In this document: positions 1 through 8,515 of the stretch, piece after piece
Layout: each line of letters begins with the position of its first letter
Numbering within the stretch: the first letter of the stretch is position 1
Source: an uncultured Oscillospiraceae bacterium
GTDB lineage: Bacteria; Bacillota; Clostridia; Oscillospirales; Oscillospiraceae
DNA length: 44,481 nucleotides
Reading direction: 5' to 3'
Assembly (NCBI GenBank): GCA_949878425.1
Contig: CATLAL010000019.1
Location: 1-44,481, forward strand
The notes under the pieces: model-generated
What the model was told of the DNA's origin: nothing
What the model saw: only the letters and a program-made list of their open reading frames with translations
Database searches by the model: none
Program-made: the position numbers and the translations under genes

Positions 1-317
1 TTGGGCCGTCAATAGGACGGCCCAAGGGCTTGCCGGGGCCGGTCGTTCGGCGAAGCCGAATGACGGTCCCGATAATGACGGCTAAGGGTTTGCCGGGGGC
101 CAGTCATGTCCGGGGGGCCCGGCGCGTATAGTATAGCAAGCTTCCAACCAGATGGGATTCGTTTGTAGGGTCGAGCGGTGCTCACCCGCGCGATACGGCT
201 TTCAGGCCAGGAGGCCGGAGGGAATACGCGCCAGATTGTAAGCAAAACAGCTTAAATCATGAGGATAGTATTCCTGTGTTTTGCAGGAATACTATCCTGA
301 CGATTACGAGGTATTTC
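1..317. repeat. Intergenic repeat-rich leader with stacked hairpins
   Basis: No gene was recognised here. The first 25 bases form a perfect 10-bp inverted repeat (1-10 with 16-25, 5-base spacer), and a second hairpin lies at 43-51/55-63. Two imperfect direct copies of an AGGGYTTGCCGGGG unit sit near 25 and 84. Bases 262-276 and 284-298 form a perfect 15-bp inverted repeat with a 7-base loop, ending about 20 bases before the flippase start codon. That hairpin carries the ATAGTATTCC word that recurs in the larger intergenic elements of this window. Confidence 0.6.
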
Positions 318-1925
318 ATGTCCAGAGAAAAGAAGCAGTCCTTTATGGGTGGGGTCACGGTGATGGCGATTTCCACCGTGTTTGTCAAGATCTGCGGCGC
401 GCTCTATAAGATCCCCCTGAACAACATCCTGGGGGAGGAGGGCGTCACCCACTTTATGAGCGCGTACAACATTTACGCGTTTCTGCTGACGCTGTCCACC
501 GCCGGGCTGCCCCTGGCGCTCAGCAAGCTCATCAGCGAGGCCAATGCTACGGGCCGGCGGACCCAGATGCGCCGCTGCTTCAACACCGCCATGGCCCTCT
601 TTGTGGGGCTGGGCGTGGCGGGTACCGCCGCCATGCTGCTCTTTACGGAGCAGCTGGCCGCTATGATGAATAACACCCTGGCCTACTGGCCCATTAAGGC
701 GCTGGGGGTGTCGGTGATCTGTGTTTCCGTCATGTGCGCCTACCGGGGCTTTGCCCAGGGGCGGCAGAACATGGTTCCCACGGCGGTCAGCCAGTTCATT
801 GAGGCTCTTTTCAAGCTGGTGATTGGCCTGCCCCTGGCCTGGTACCTGATCCACGCGGGGAGCTCCCTGGAGATGGGAGCCGCCGGAGCTATCGTGGGCG
901 TCAGCGCCGGCACGGTGCTGGCCATGCTCTACATGATCCGCAACTACCGTAAAAACCGAAGGCCCATCCTCTGGGGCACCGACGTCCCGGAGAGCCGGGG
1001 CGTCATCCTCCGGCGGCTTCTGGGGCTGGGGATCCCCATCACCATCGGCCAGGCGGGCATGAGCCTGCTGAACCTTTTGGATCAGACCATTATTCTGGGC
1101 CAGCTCCAGGACGTGCTGGGCCTGGAGGAGCGGGCGGCAGCCTCCCTCTACGGACAGTACACCTTCTCCAGCACCCTCTTCAACCTGCCCGCCGCCTTTC
1201 TGCCCGCCGTGGCGGTGAGCCTCATCCCGGCGGTGTCTGTGGGGGTGGTCCGGAGGGACCACCGGGAGGTGAACCGGGTGGTCACCACCAGCTTCCGGCT
1301 CATCGCTATGCTGGCGCTGCCGGCGGGGGTAGGGCTCTCGGTGCTGGCGGGGCCCATACTGCACCTGCTCTACCCCGCCCGGCAGGCCACGGCCGACGCG
1401 GCCACCTACCATCTCCAGCTTCTGGGCATTGCCTCGATTTTTGTGTGCATCATGCTGCTGACCAACTCCATCATGCAGGCCCACGGCAGGGTGCGCCTGC
1501 CCATCTACACCATGCTGATTGGCGGGGTGGTCAAGGTGGCCATCAACTATGTGCTGGTGGGGAATCCGGACATCAACATCAAGGGCGCGCCTATTGGCAC
1601 CCTGGCCTGCTACGCCCTGATTGCCCTGATCAACCTGGCCATTGTCCGGGGGCTGTTGGAGGAGAAGCCCAGCTATCTGCGCATATTTGCCAAGCCGGTT
1701 CTGGCCTCCGGAGCCATGGGAGCCGCGGCCTGGGCCGCCCGAGGCTTGCTGGCCCGGTTCCTCAGCGGCGGCTACGCCAGGGAGAGCCTGGCCACCCTCC
1801 TGGCGGTGGGCATCGCCGTGGTGGTGTACCTTGTGCTGGTGATCGCCCTGCGGCTCATCACCCGGGAGGACCTGAAGATGGTCCCCCACGGGGAGAAGCT
1901 GGCGCGGCTGCTGCACATCCGGTAG
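318..1925 (+). CDS. Polysaccharide/lipid flippase, SpoVB/MurJ-like (MVF/MATE superfamily)
   Basis: A 535-residue polytopic membrane protein with about 14 hydrophobic segments. The N-terminal part (GGVTVMAISTVFVKICGAL, then YKIPLNNILGEEG) matches stage V sporulation protein B and related oligosaccharide or lipid II flippases. The family moves undecaprenyl-linked precursors across the membrane; in spore formers SpoVB is needed for spore cortex synthesis. The ATG at 318 is chosen over an in-frame ATG at 276 because it follows a GAGG motif and begins with the typical basic N-terminus; the upstream ATG lies inside the 262-298 hairpin. Other sporulation genes lie nearby, but SpoVB-like paralogs are common in Clostridia, so the exact substrate is uncertain. 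Confidence 0.85.
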   Translation: MSREKKQSFMGGVTVMAISTVFVKICGALYKIPLNNILGEEGVTHFMSAYNIYAFLLTLSTAGLPLALSKLISEANATGRRTQMRRCFNTAMALFVGLGVAGTAAMLLFTEQLAAMMNNTLAYWPIKALGVSVICVSVMCAYRGFAQGRQNMVPTAVSQFIEALFKLVIGLPLAWYLIHAGSSLEMGAAGAIVGVSAGTVLAMLYMIRNYRKNRRPILWGTDVPESRGVILRRLLGLGIPITIGQAGMSLLNLLDQTIILGQLQDVLGLEERAAASLYGQYTFSSTLFNLPAAFLPAVAVSLIPAVSVGVVRRDHREVNRVVTTSFRLIAMLALPAGVGLSVLAGPILHLLYPARQATADAATYHLQLLGIASIFVCIMLLTNSIMQAHGRVRLPIYTMLIGGVVKVAINYVLVGNPDINIKGAPIGTLACYALIALINLAIVRGLLEEKPSYLRIFAKPVLASGAMGAAAWAARGLLARFLSGGYARESLATLLAVGIAVVVYLVLVIALRLITREDLKMVPHGEKLARLLHIR

Positions 1926-1941
1926 AGACGGAATATAAGAG

Positions 1942-2094
1942 CCTGTTTAGCATCTCCCCGCGCCCGCCTTGGCGGTAAATTTTCCGCCACTCTTTGTTGT
2001 CCAGCCTTGAAATACCATAGTATTCCTGCGGCTTCACGCCTCGATTGGCGAAAAATCCCCTCGCCAATTCGAACGCGTTGAGAAACTAAACAGG
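1942..2094. repeat. Cloverleaf-like intergenic element, copy A
   Basis: The ends are an inverted repeat (CCTGTTTAG at 1942 with CTAAACAGG ending at 2094, pairing continued by TCTC/GAGA). Inside are three hairpins: GGCGG/CCGCC (1971/1984), AATAC/GTATT (2011/2020) and TTGGCGA/TCGCCAA (2045/2061). The sequence ATATAAGA flanks it directly on both sides (1933-1940 and 2095-2102), which looks like an 8-bp target-site duplication. The same architecture recurs at 4391-4540 and 10292-10454. It carries no open reading frame of note. Confidence 0.65.
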
Positions 2095-2214
2095 ATATAA
2101 GACGGACAGAGCGGCTGCCCGGACGCTCCCAGCGGCGCCCGGGCGGCCGCTTCGTGCCTCCGGGGAGGAGGACCATCGGGAGGGGCAAAATTTTTCCATT
2201 TCCCCAGGGAGGGC

Positions 2215-2243
2215 TTGTCAATGGGTGGAAAATATAATATACT
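2215..2243 (+). promoter_or_regulatory. Sigma-A-type promoter for the TIR-RCC1 gene
   Basis: TTGTCA at 2215-2220 and TATACT at 2238-2243 are separated by exactly 17 bases. The predicted start gives a leader of about 75 bases before the ATG at 2326. No other good promoter is seen between 2100 and 2326. Confidence 0.6.
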
Positions 2244-2325
2244 GTAAAATGGTAAACTGGATGGATTTTTCAGCCCGGGCGCTGGGAGGCTCCGGTAAAC
2301 ACAGAGGGAAGAGAGGCTGGGGAAT

Positions 2326-4272
2326 ATGGCGCTGGTCAAGTGCAGAATGTGCGGCGGCGATCTGCCTGTCACAGAGGGAATAACGGTTGCGGACTGCCCC
2401 TGCTGCGGAAGCAGGCAGACTCTTCCCACGTTTGATACCGGGAAAAAGGTGATCCATTTCATCCGGGCGGGCCGCCTGCTGCGCGCCTGCGACTTCGACA
2501 AGGCGGCGGAGGTCTACAGGGGGATCGCGGCGGAGTTCCCGGAGGAGGCGGAGGCCTACTGGGGCCTGGTGCTGTGCCGGTACGGCGTCTCCTATCTTGA
2601 CGAACCGGCCACGGGGAAGAAGGTCCCCGCCTGCCACCGCCCCTCCTTTGCCAGCGTGATGGAGGACGGCGATCTGGAGCAGGCCATAGACAACGCGGAC
2701 CCCGCCGCCCGGAAGGTCTATCGGGAGGAAGCGAAGGCCATTGAAAGGCTGCGCCGCGCCAGCATCGAGGCTGTGGAGGGCGAGCCGCCCTACGACGTTT
2801 TTATCTGCTGCCAGGAGACCGACGCCGCCGGGCAGCGCACGCCGGACGCCGCCATGGCCCAGGAGGTGTGCGACGGCTTGACTGCCAAGGGGCGCCGGGC
2901 GTTCTTCTCCCATCTGCCGCCGGAGCCTGCCGCCCGGGCGGCAGGCGAGCCCTATATTTTTGCCGCGCTGAGCAGCGCCAGAGTGATGCTGGTATTTGGG
3001 ACAAGCTCCCAGCGGTTCGATGACGTTTGGGTGAAAAATGAGTGGAGCCGGTTTTTAGCCCTCGTCACAGCGGGGGAGGAGAAGGCTCTGATTCCCTGCT
3101 ATATGGGGATGGACCCCGGCGGCATGCCGAAGGAATTTTCCGCGCTGCACGCCCAGGATATGGGACGGGCAGGGGCGGCGGAGGAGCTGCTGGACCGGGT
3201 GGAGGGCCTGCTGGGCAGCTTGGCGGACGGGGGGCGCAAAAGGGCGGAGCTGCCCACAGCCCGGGAGGTCCTCTCGAACCGGGACTCCGTCAGGCGCTTC
3301 GGGCTCTTTGCCGCCGCCGGGGCCACCCACACCGCTGCGGTCCGCGGCGACGGCTCGGTTATCGCGGTGGGCTATACCGGCGACGGACAGTGCAGCGTGG
3401 CAAAGTGGCGGGACGTGATCGCCGTGGCCGCCGATGCGGGTCATACGGTTGGGCTGAAGGCGGACGGCACGGTGGTGGCGGTGGGGAAAAACGACCACGG
3501 CCAGTGCAATGTGGCCGGCTGGACGGATATCGTGTCCATTGCCGTGGGAGCCGCCTATACGTTGGGCGTGCGCTCCGACGGCACGGTGGCGGCGGCCGGG
3601 AAAAACGACCACGGCCAGTGCAGCGTAGCCGGCTGGAGCGAGATTGTGGCGGTTGCGGCGGACGTATACCGCACTATTGGGCTGAAATCCGACGGCACGG
3701 TGGTGGTTGCCGGCTGGACGGCGACGCTGTACCGCTCCAAGGCGGTCAGCTGGCGGGATATTGTGGCCATTGCCAGCAGCTCCCGCCACACGGTGGGCCT
3801 GAAGGAGGACGGTACGGTAACGGTGATCGGCGGCGAGGGGATCACCGACTGGACGGATATCGTCTCCGTGGCCGCCGGAACCAGCCACACGGTGGGCCTG
3901 AAGGCGGACGGCGCCGTGGTGGCCGCGGGCGACAACAGCTGCGGCCAGTGCGATGTGTCGGACTGGCGGGACATCATTGCCATTGCCGCGGGCGCCCGCC
4001 ATACGGTGGGTCTCCGGGTGGACGGGACCGTGGTGGCCACGGGGGATAACCGATGCGGCCAGTGTGAGGTGGCCGAGTGGAAGCTGTTTGACGATCTGCG
4101 GCTGCTGGAGGATACGCTGACGGAGGGCGAGGCGGTCAGACAGCGGAAGGAGCTGCTGGACAGAGAGCGGAGAGCGCTGAAAAAGGAGCTCTCCGGCCTG
4201 AAAGGGATCTTCACCGGAAAGCGGCGCAAGGAGCTTGAGGAGCGGCTGGCAGAGATCGACGGGGAGCTCTGA
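2326..4272 (+). CDS. Zinc-ribbon / TIR domain / seven-repeat RCC1 propeller protein
   Basis: 648 residues in three parts. Residues 1-35 form a four-Cys zinc ribbon (C6, C9, C24, C27). Residues about 40-150 are a helical linker seen in the Firmicutes TIR family. Residues about 156-295 are a TIR domain (YDVFI strand, EPYIFAAL, then WVKNEW); E239 in WVKNEW aligns with the catalytic glutamate of NAD-cleaving TIR domains such as SARM1. Residues about 325-585 hold seven repeats of about 38 residues of the type HTVGLKxDGTVVAxGxNxxGQC, an RCC1-like beta-propeller; the fourth and fifth are degenerate. A charged coiled-coil tail follows (590-648). No signal peptide, so cytoplasmic. The gene stands alone with its own promoter. 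NADase activity, and a role in defence or signalling, are inference only. Confidence 0.8.
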   Translation: MALVKCRMCGGDLPVTEGITVADCPCCGSRQTLPTFDTGKKVIHFIRAGRLLRACDFDKAAEVYRGIAAEFPEEAEAYWGLVLCRYGVSYLDEPATGKKVPACHRPSFASVMEDGDLEQAIDNADPAARKVYREEAKAIERLRRASIEAVEGEPPYDVFICCQETDAAGQRTPDAAMAQEVCDGLTAKGRRAFFSHLPPEPAARAAGEPYIFAALSSARVMLVFGTSSQRFDDVWVKNEWSRFLALVTAGEEKALIPCYMGMDPGGMPKEFSALHAQDMGRAGAAEELLDRVEGLLGSLADGGRKRAELPTAREVLSNRDSVRRFGLFAAAGATHTAAVRGDGSVIAVGYTGDGQCSVAKWRDVIAVAADAGHTVGLKADGTVVAVGKNDHGQCNVAGWTDIVSIAVGAAYTLGVRSDGTVAAAGKNDHGQCSVAGWSEIVAVAADVYRTIGLKSDGTVVVAGWTATLYRSKAVSWRDIVAIASSSRHTVGLKEDGTVTVIGGEGITDWTDIVSVAAGTSHTVGLKADGAVVAAGDNSCGQCDVSDWRDIIAIAAGARHTVGLRVDGTVVATGDNRCGQCEVAEWKLFDDLRLLEDTLTEGEAVRQRKELLDRERRALKKELSGLKGIFTGKRRKELEERLAEIDGEL

Positions 4273-4314
4273 GATGTTTTTTGCCTATAGCAGACACAGT
4301 TGAAAACGAGTACC

Positions 4315-4388
4315 TGTTGGGCTCTGCCCAAACCCGGCAGGTGCTTTGCCCCTGCACTCCACCGCCCTTGTGATTTTGCACGGCCCTA
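4315..4388 (+). repeat. Triple GC-hairpin intergenic element, degenerate copy
   Basis: This stretch aligns over about 75 bases with 20528-20603, sharing GGGCTCYGCCCAAACCCGG and GCTTTGCCCCTGCA followed by CCACCGCCCTT. The third hairpin is decayed here. It lies directly before cloverleaf element copy B. Confidence 0.55.
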
Positions 4389-4390
4389 GG

Positions 4391-4540
4391 GCTTGTTTGA
4401 AAAATGTCAACATGCCCAAACGGCGGGTCCGCCATGCATTGCCAAGTTTCCTTGCAATACATCCAGTATTCCGGCGTCAAATTGGCTTCGTCTGGCGAAA
4501 AAATCCCTCGCCATCGGGCATATTCCCATTTTTCAAACAG
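4391..4540. repeat. Cloverleaf-like intergenic element, copy B
   Basis: The outer arms pair perfectly over 13 bp (4394-4406 with 4527-4539). The inner hairpins are GGCGG/CCGCC (4422/4429), AATAC/GTATT (4456/4466) and TGGCGA/TCGCCA (4493/4508). The segment CTTGCAATAC through AGTATTCCGGCG closely matches copies A and C, whereas the outer-arm sequence differs completely and still pairs. The 388-base gap between the TIR gene and ppk1 holds this element, the degenerate triple-hairpin copy and a terminator, but no gene. Confidence 0.65.
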
Positions 4541-4617
4541 CGCCTAAGCTTTACCAGCTTTTAACTGTGTTCGATATATATTGAACAGGGGATCAGCTGT
4601 GGTCCCGACACACGCAA

Positions 4618-4653
4618 GCGAACCCCCTGCGCGGAGCCGCGCAGGGGGTTCGC
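4618..4653. terminator. Strong hairpin between the convergent TIR gene and ppk1
   Basis: A 17-bp perfect inverted repeat (4618-4634 with 4637-4653). On the plus strand it is followed by a T-rich stretch (TTATTTCCTATTT); on the minus strand the tract is poorer. It lies just past the ppk1 stop codon, so it could serve both converging genes. Confidence 0.6.
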
Positions 4654-4660
4654 TTATTTC

Positions 4661-6826
4661 CTATTTCTCGCCCCGCCTTCCCCAGCCCCGTATGCCGCCG
4701 AAGAGCCGGTGGAGCCCCTTGGGCCGCTCAGGCGGGGGCTGAGGCGTCCTGTGGATGCTCCGGGCCATAAAAACCTCCTGGCTGCTGCGCTCGCTCTGGC
4801 TGTTGCGCTTGCGGTAGTAGGAGCCGTCCGGCAGCAGGGAGCTGGCCTTCACGTTGTCCTCCAGCTGGGTGTTGAGGATCCGCAGAAGCTGGGACTTCAC
4901 CTCCGGGTCGTAGATGGGGCAGGCGATCTCCACCCGGCGGACCAGATTCCGGGTCATGAGGTCGGCGGAGGCGATATAGACCTGAGCCTCCCGCCCCCGG
5001 CCGAAGCAGTAGATTCTGGCGTGCTCCAGGTAGCGGCCCACAATGCTGGTGACGTTGATATTCTCCGTCCGGGCGGCGATGCCGGGGCGCAGGCAGCAGA
5101 TGCCCCGCAGAATCATCCGGATCTGCACCCCGGCCTGGGAGGCCTCCATCAGCTTATCCATGATCTCCCGCTCGGTCATGGAGTTGGCCTTGATGCAGAT
5201 ATAGCCCTCCGGCCCCTGGGCAATCTGGCCGTCTATGAGCTCCAGCAGCCGGCTTTTCAGCCCGCCGGGGGCCACCAGCAGGTGCCGGTAGTCGCCCTCC
5301 AGATTGCCCAGCAGCATGTTCTGGAAAAAGACCGTGCCGTCCAGGCCGATCTGCTCGTCGGCCGTCATGAGGCTCAGGTCCGTGTACATGGCGTTGGTCC
5401 GCTCGTTGTAGTTGCCGGTTCCGATCTGGGTGATATAGCTGAGCCGGTCTCCCCGGCGCAGGGTGATCAGACAGATCTTGCTGTGGCACTTGTAGTCCTC
5501 CACGCCGTAGATCACCTGACAGCCGGAGTCCTCCAGCAGGCGGGACCAGGAGATGTTGTTGGCCTCGTCAAACCGGGCCCGCAGCTCCATGAGCACCGTC
5601 ACTTCCTTGCCCTTCTCCGCCGCCTTGCAGAGAATATGGGCAATTTTGGAGGAGGTGGCCAGGCGGTAGATGGTGATCTTGATGGAGAGGACGTCCGGCC
5701 GGTCCGCTGCCTCGCTGAGCAGGCGCAGGAAGGGATCCACGCTGTCAAAGGGGAAAAACAGCAGCTGGTCCCGTTTCTGGATCTGCTCGATCATGCCCAG
5801 ACGCCGGTCCAGGTCCTCCGGCCACCGGGGCGCGTAGGGCGGAAAGGACAGCGGCGCGGACAGCTCCTCCGGCAGGGAGCGGACCAGGTCATAGACATAT
5901 TTCATGTCCAGGGGGGAGGCGTCGAAGTAGATCTGGCGGCTCTCCACCCGGACCCGGTTCTTGAGCAGCTTGAGAAACTCCCCGCCAATCCGATCCGACA
6001 GCTCCAGACGGACCACGGACAGGCTGGCCCGCTTCTTGAGCAGCTTGCTCATGCTGCTGCGCAGGTCCTCGGCGGCCTCCTCGCCGCCGGAGGCGTAGGA
6101 TTCGCTGTCCCGGAGCTCCCCGTCAAAGCTGAGGTCCGCGTTGCGGGTGGCGCAGAGGATGCAGAAGGACTCCGGCCTGTACTCCCCGAACAGGGCCTGG
6201 GCGTAGTGGCGGATAATGGTCTCCATACGGAGGAACCGGCCGGGATTTCCGGGCATGGCAAGAAAGGCCGGCAGGTTTTGGGGGACCGGCACAAAGCCCA
6301 GAGAGGCGTTTCCCTTTTTGCTCCGCACCAGCGCGGCCACGTAGAGCGCCTTGTTGGCCAGGTGGGGGAAGGGGTGGCGGCTGTCCACAATCTGGGGGGA
6401 CAGCACCGGCAGGATGCGGGCTTTGTAGTAGGTGCCCACGTATTTGCGCTCCTCCGGCGTCAGCTCCTCCATGGCCAGATCGCTTATCCCCTGCTGCCGC
6501 AGCAGGGCCGCCACCTGGGCGTACAGCCGGTCCTTGGCCGCGATGAGGTCCGGAATCACCCGGTAGACCTGCTCGAGCTGCTCTCTGGGCGTGCAGCCGG
6601 TCTTGTTGTCAATGTCCTCCGGCGCAACCAGACTCAGATCAAACAGATTTCCCACCCGGACCATAAAGAATTCGTCTAAGTTGCTGGTGAAGATGGAGAT
6701 GAATTTCAGCCGCTCCAAAAGCGGCACCGTCTCGTCGCCCGCCTCCTCCAGTACCCGCTGGTTGAACCGCAGCCAGCTCAGCTCCCGGTTCTGGGTGTAG
6801 CTGTATTTGTCCGCATCCATCGCCAT
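4661..6826 (-). CDS. ppk1: Polyphosphate kinase 1
   Basis: 721 residues. Catalyses reversible transfer of the ATP gamma-phosphate to inorganic polyphosphate. The N-terminal YTQNRELSWLRFNQRVLEEA and SNLDEFFMVR motifs are typical of Ppk1. H448 in CHSKICLI corresponds to the autophosphorylated histidine of E. coli Ppk (H435), and H602 in EHARIYCF to the second conserved histidine. Length is normal for the family. The ATG at 6826 is chosen because GGAGG lies 8 bases upstream; the open frame continues into a repeat element upstream that is unlikely to be translated. It is apparently monocistronic, with a hairpin after its stop codon. Confidence 0.95.
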   Translation of the reverse strand: MAMDADKYSYTQNRELSWLRFNQRVLEEAGDETVPLLERLKFISIFTSNLDEFFMVRVGNLFDLSLVAPEDIDNKTGCTPREQLEQVYRVIPDLIAAKDRLYAQVAALLRQQGISDLAMEELTPEERKYVGTYYKARILPVLSPQIVDSRHPFPHLANKALYVAALVRSKKGNASLGFVPVPQNLPAFLAMPGNPGRFLRMETIIRHYAQALFGEYRPESFCILCATRNADLSFDGELRDSESYASGGEEAAEDLRSSMSKLLKKRASLSVVRLELSDRIGGEFLKLLKNRVRVESRQIYFDASPLDMKYVYDLVRSLPEELSAPLSFPPYAPRWPEDLDRRLGMIEQIQKRDQLLFFPFDSVDPFLRLLSEAADRPDVLSIKITIYRLATSSKIAHILCKAAEKGKEVTVLMELRARFDEANNISWSRLLEDSGCQVIYGVEDYKCHSKICLITLRRGDRLSYITQIGTGNYNERTNAMYTDLSLMTADEQIGLDGTVFFQNMLLGNLEGDYRHLLVAPGGLKSRLLELIDGQIAQGPEGYICIKANSMTEREIMDKLMEASQAGVQIRMILRGICCLRPGIAARTENINVTSIVGRYLEHARIYCFGRGREAQVYIASADLMTRNLVRRVEIACPIYDPEVKSQLLRILNTQLEDNVKASSLLPDGSYYRKRNSQSERSSQEVFMARSIHRTPQPPPERPKGLHRLFGGIRGWGRRGEK

Positions 6827-6867
6827 GGTGGCTTCCTCCCGCTCTCCCCGGTCCATAGCCGGGTGGT

Positions 6868-6993
6868 GTCCCGTAGGGGCGCCGCCCCCATACCCCCGCC
6901 AGAGGCTCCGCCTCTGGACTCCGCAGCCTTTTGAAAAAGGCTGGCGAAAACTTTGTCCGGCGCCGTGTTTTTTGCCGTAAAGGAATATGTCCA
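6868..6993 (+). repeat. Triple GC-hairpin intergenic element, full copy
   Basis: Three successive stem-loops: GGGGCGCCGCCCC near 6877, CAGAGG-CTC-CGCCTCTG near 6900 and GCCTTTTGAAAAAGGC near 6929, then GGCGAAAACTTTGTCCGGCGCC. The same order of stems, with changed stem sequences, occurs at 20528-20620. It lies between the ppk1 start and the 7003-7080 element in a gap without genes. Confidence 0.55.
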
Positions 6994-7002
6994 TACATAA
7001 AA

Positions 7003-7080
7003 CATAAAAGCAAAGCGTAGCTTTGCGCAAAAAGTTTTTCTTTTGCTTCTTTTCTTTGTTCACAAAGAAAAGAAGGTGTG
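7003..7080 (+). repeat. A/T-rich long-hairpin element, copy 1
   Basis: A unit beginning AAGCAAAGCGTAGCTTTGCGC and ending in a 13-bp perfect hairpin (CTTCTTTTCTTTG, TTCA loop, CAAAGAAAAGAAG). It is repeated at 11482-11553 in the same orientation and at 23784-23862 inverted. It lies just past the 3' end of the minus-strand radical SAM gene. Confidence 0.6.
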
Positions 7081-7100
7081 CCGAATGTATGCCGTATGCC

Positions 7101-7997
7101 CTACACCCCGGTCAGGTCGAAATTCGGGGTATACTCCGCATGGGCGGAGGCGGCGTCCTGGCAGTAGCCGTTGGTGATACCCACGTTTTCCATATAGGCC
7201 AGGGCGGCGCGGTACTCGCCGCCGGTGACACGGCGGCTGAGAAGGCCCTGGGCCCCCGGCTGGGGGGTGTACTGGGCCATGAGGGAGAAGAGGACCTGTC
7301 CGGGCCGGAAGGAGGCGGCTACCCAGTCCATGACGGCCTTGGCGTTCTCCAGCGCGCCGGGCAGGAGCAGGTGCCGGATGAGCACCCCCCGCTTGAGCAG
7401 GCCGTCCTCCAGCACGTAGTCCCCGGTTTGGCGGTACATCTCCAGAATGGCGGCGGAGGCGGCGGGGAAGTAGTCCGCCGCGCCGCTGTAGCGGCCCGCC
7501 AGGCCGCTTTCGGCGTACTTCAGGTCCGGAAGCCACACCTGGACCCGGCCCTCCAGGCGCCGCAACGTCTCCAAGCGCTCATATCCGCCGGTGTTCCACA
7601 CCACAGGCACCGGCAGGGGGGCCTCCAGAACCTCCTGGAGGATGTGGGCGAAGGGGGTGGGGCTGACCAGATTGATATTGTGGGCCCCCTGGGCGATGAG
7701 CTGCGAAAAAATTTCCCGGAGGCGGCGGGGGGAGACGGGTTTTCCAAAGCGCTCCCGGCTGATTTTGCCGTTCTGGCAGAACACGCAGCGGAGCACGCAG
7801 CCGGAAAAGAACACCGCTCCGCTGCCCTGCGTGCCGCTGATGCAGGGCTCCTCCCAGTGGTGGAGCCCCGCCCGGGCCAGTACCGGAAGAGACGGCATAC
7901 CGCAGAAGCCCCTGCCGGCGCGCTCTGTGCGGAGCGCACCGCATTGGCGGGGGCAGAGGGTGCAGACAAGCTCGTGGGATGCCTTCGGGCCCTTCAC
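7101..7997 (-). CDS. PflX-like radical SAM protein (COG1313 type)
   Basis: 298 residues. The canonical radical SAM CxxxCxxC cluster motif is in FFSGCVLRCVFCQN, and an N-terminal Cys group (CTLCPRQCG, then GFCG) is typical of the pyruvate-formate-lyase-activase-related PflX family, as are GLHHWEEPCISG and GAHNINLVSPTPF. The substrate of this family is not established. The start is GTG at 7997: GGGGAGG lies 7 bases upstream, and the GTGA overlap with the stop codon of the preceding gene implies translational coupling. An upstream TTG at 8003 sits too close to the ribosome site. Confidence 0.85.
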   Translation of the reverse strand: MKGPKASHELVCTLCPRQCGALRTERAGRGFCGMPSLPVLARAGLHHWEEPCISGTQGSGAVFFSGCVLRCVFCQNGKISRERFGKPVSPRRLREIFSQLIAQGAHNINLVSPTPFAHILQEVLEAPLPVPVVWNTGGYERLETLRRLEGRVQVWLPDLKYAESGLAGRYSGAADYFPAASAAILEMYRQTGDYVLEDGLLKRGVLIRHLLLPGALENAKAVMDWVAASFRPGQVLFSLMAQYTPQPGAQGLLSRRVTGGEYRAALAYMENVGITNGYCQDAASAHAEYTPNFDLTGV

Positions 7998-8515
7998 CCG
8001 CAAGCCTCCCCGGCGCCTTCGTCAACGGGAGCGGCTTCCCCGGCGGCGGGAGACGCTTCGCCGCTTCCGGAGGAAGCGGCCCCCTGGCGGTCCTCCTTGT
8101 CCAGGACGCTGTCCCACTTCTTCGGCTTTTTCTGGGGGACTCTGGCGGCCATGGCCAGCTTGTAGCTGTCCGGGTCGTTTTCCATCAGATAGCGCTCGTC
8201 CTCCGGCGGGACCTTGCCGCCGGACATGATTCTGGCGGCGATCTGCTGGCACTTCTTCATCCGCTTGAGCTCCTTGGCCAAGGCGTCCGCCTCGCCGCCG
8301 TCCTCCGCATCTTCTCCGGACCGTTCAGCCATCCGCCGGGCCAGGGCCTCCTGGGTTTTCCGGTTGTGCTCCTCCAGAAAGACGGCGGCCTGCCGGGACA
8401 GGGACAGCCGGTCCGTGGAGGGCGCGGTCCGAGACAGCGGGGTCCCGGGGGCGGGGGCCTTTGGACGGTTCAGCGGCTCCATTCGCCGCAGACGGGCAGT
8501 CGGATTTATTTCCAT
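7994..8515 (-). CDS. Small conserved-looking hypothetical protein
   Basis: 173 residues, hydrophilic, with no signal peptide or membrane segment. The middle (about residues 55-135) is highly charged and helical, including KELKRMKKCQQIAARIMSGG then KVPPEDERYLMENDP. The ends are low in complexity, and the C-terminal 40 residues are Ala/Gly/Glu-rich. I do not recognise a function. The ATG at 8515 has AGGAGG about 9 bases upstream. It overlaps the radical SAM gene by 4 bases, so the two are probably co-expressed and may be functionally linked. Confidence 0.7.
   Translation of the reverse strand: MEINPTARLRRMEPLNRPKAPAPGTPLSRTAPSTDRLSLSRQAAVFLEEHNRKTQEALARRMAERSGEDAEDGGEADALAKELKRMKKCQQIAARIMSGGKVPPEDERYLMENDPDSYKLAMAARVPQKKPKKWDSVLDKEDRQGAASSGSGEASPAAGEAAPVDEGAGEACG

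Noticed and set aside
252..1916. Long minus-strand open frame opposite the flippase
   Set aside because: Its His/Gln/Gly-rich translation is typical of the reverse strand of a GC-rich membrane protein gene; there is no ribosome site or family motif.
4709..6679. Plus-strand open frame opposite ppk1
   Set aside because: A shadow frame; the minus strand has clear Ppk1 motifs with catalytic histidines.
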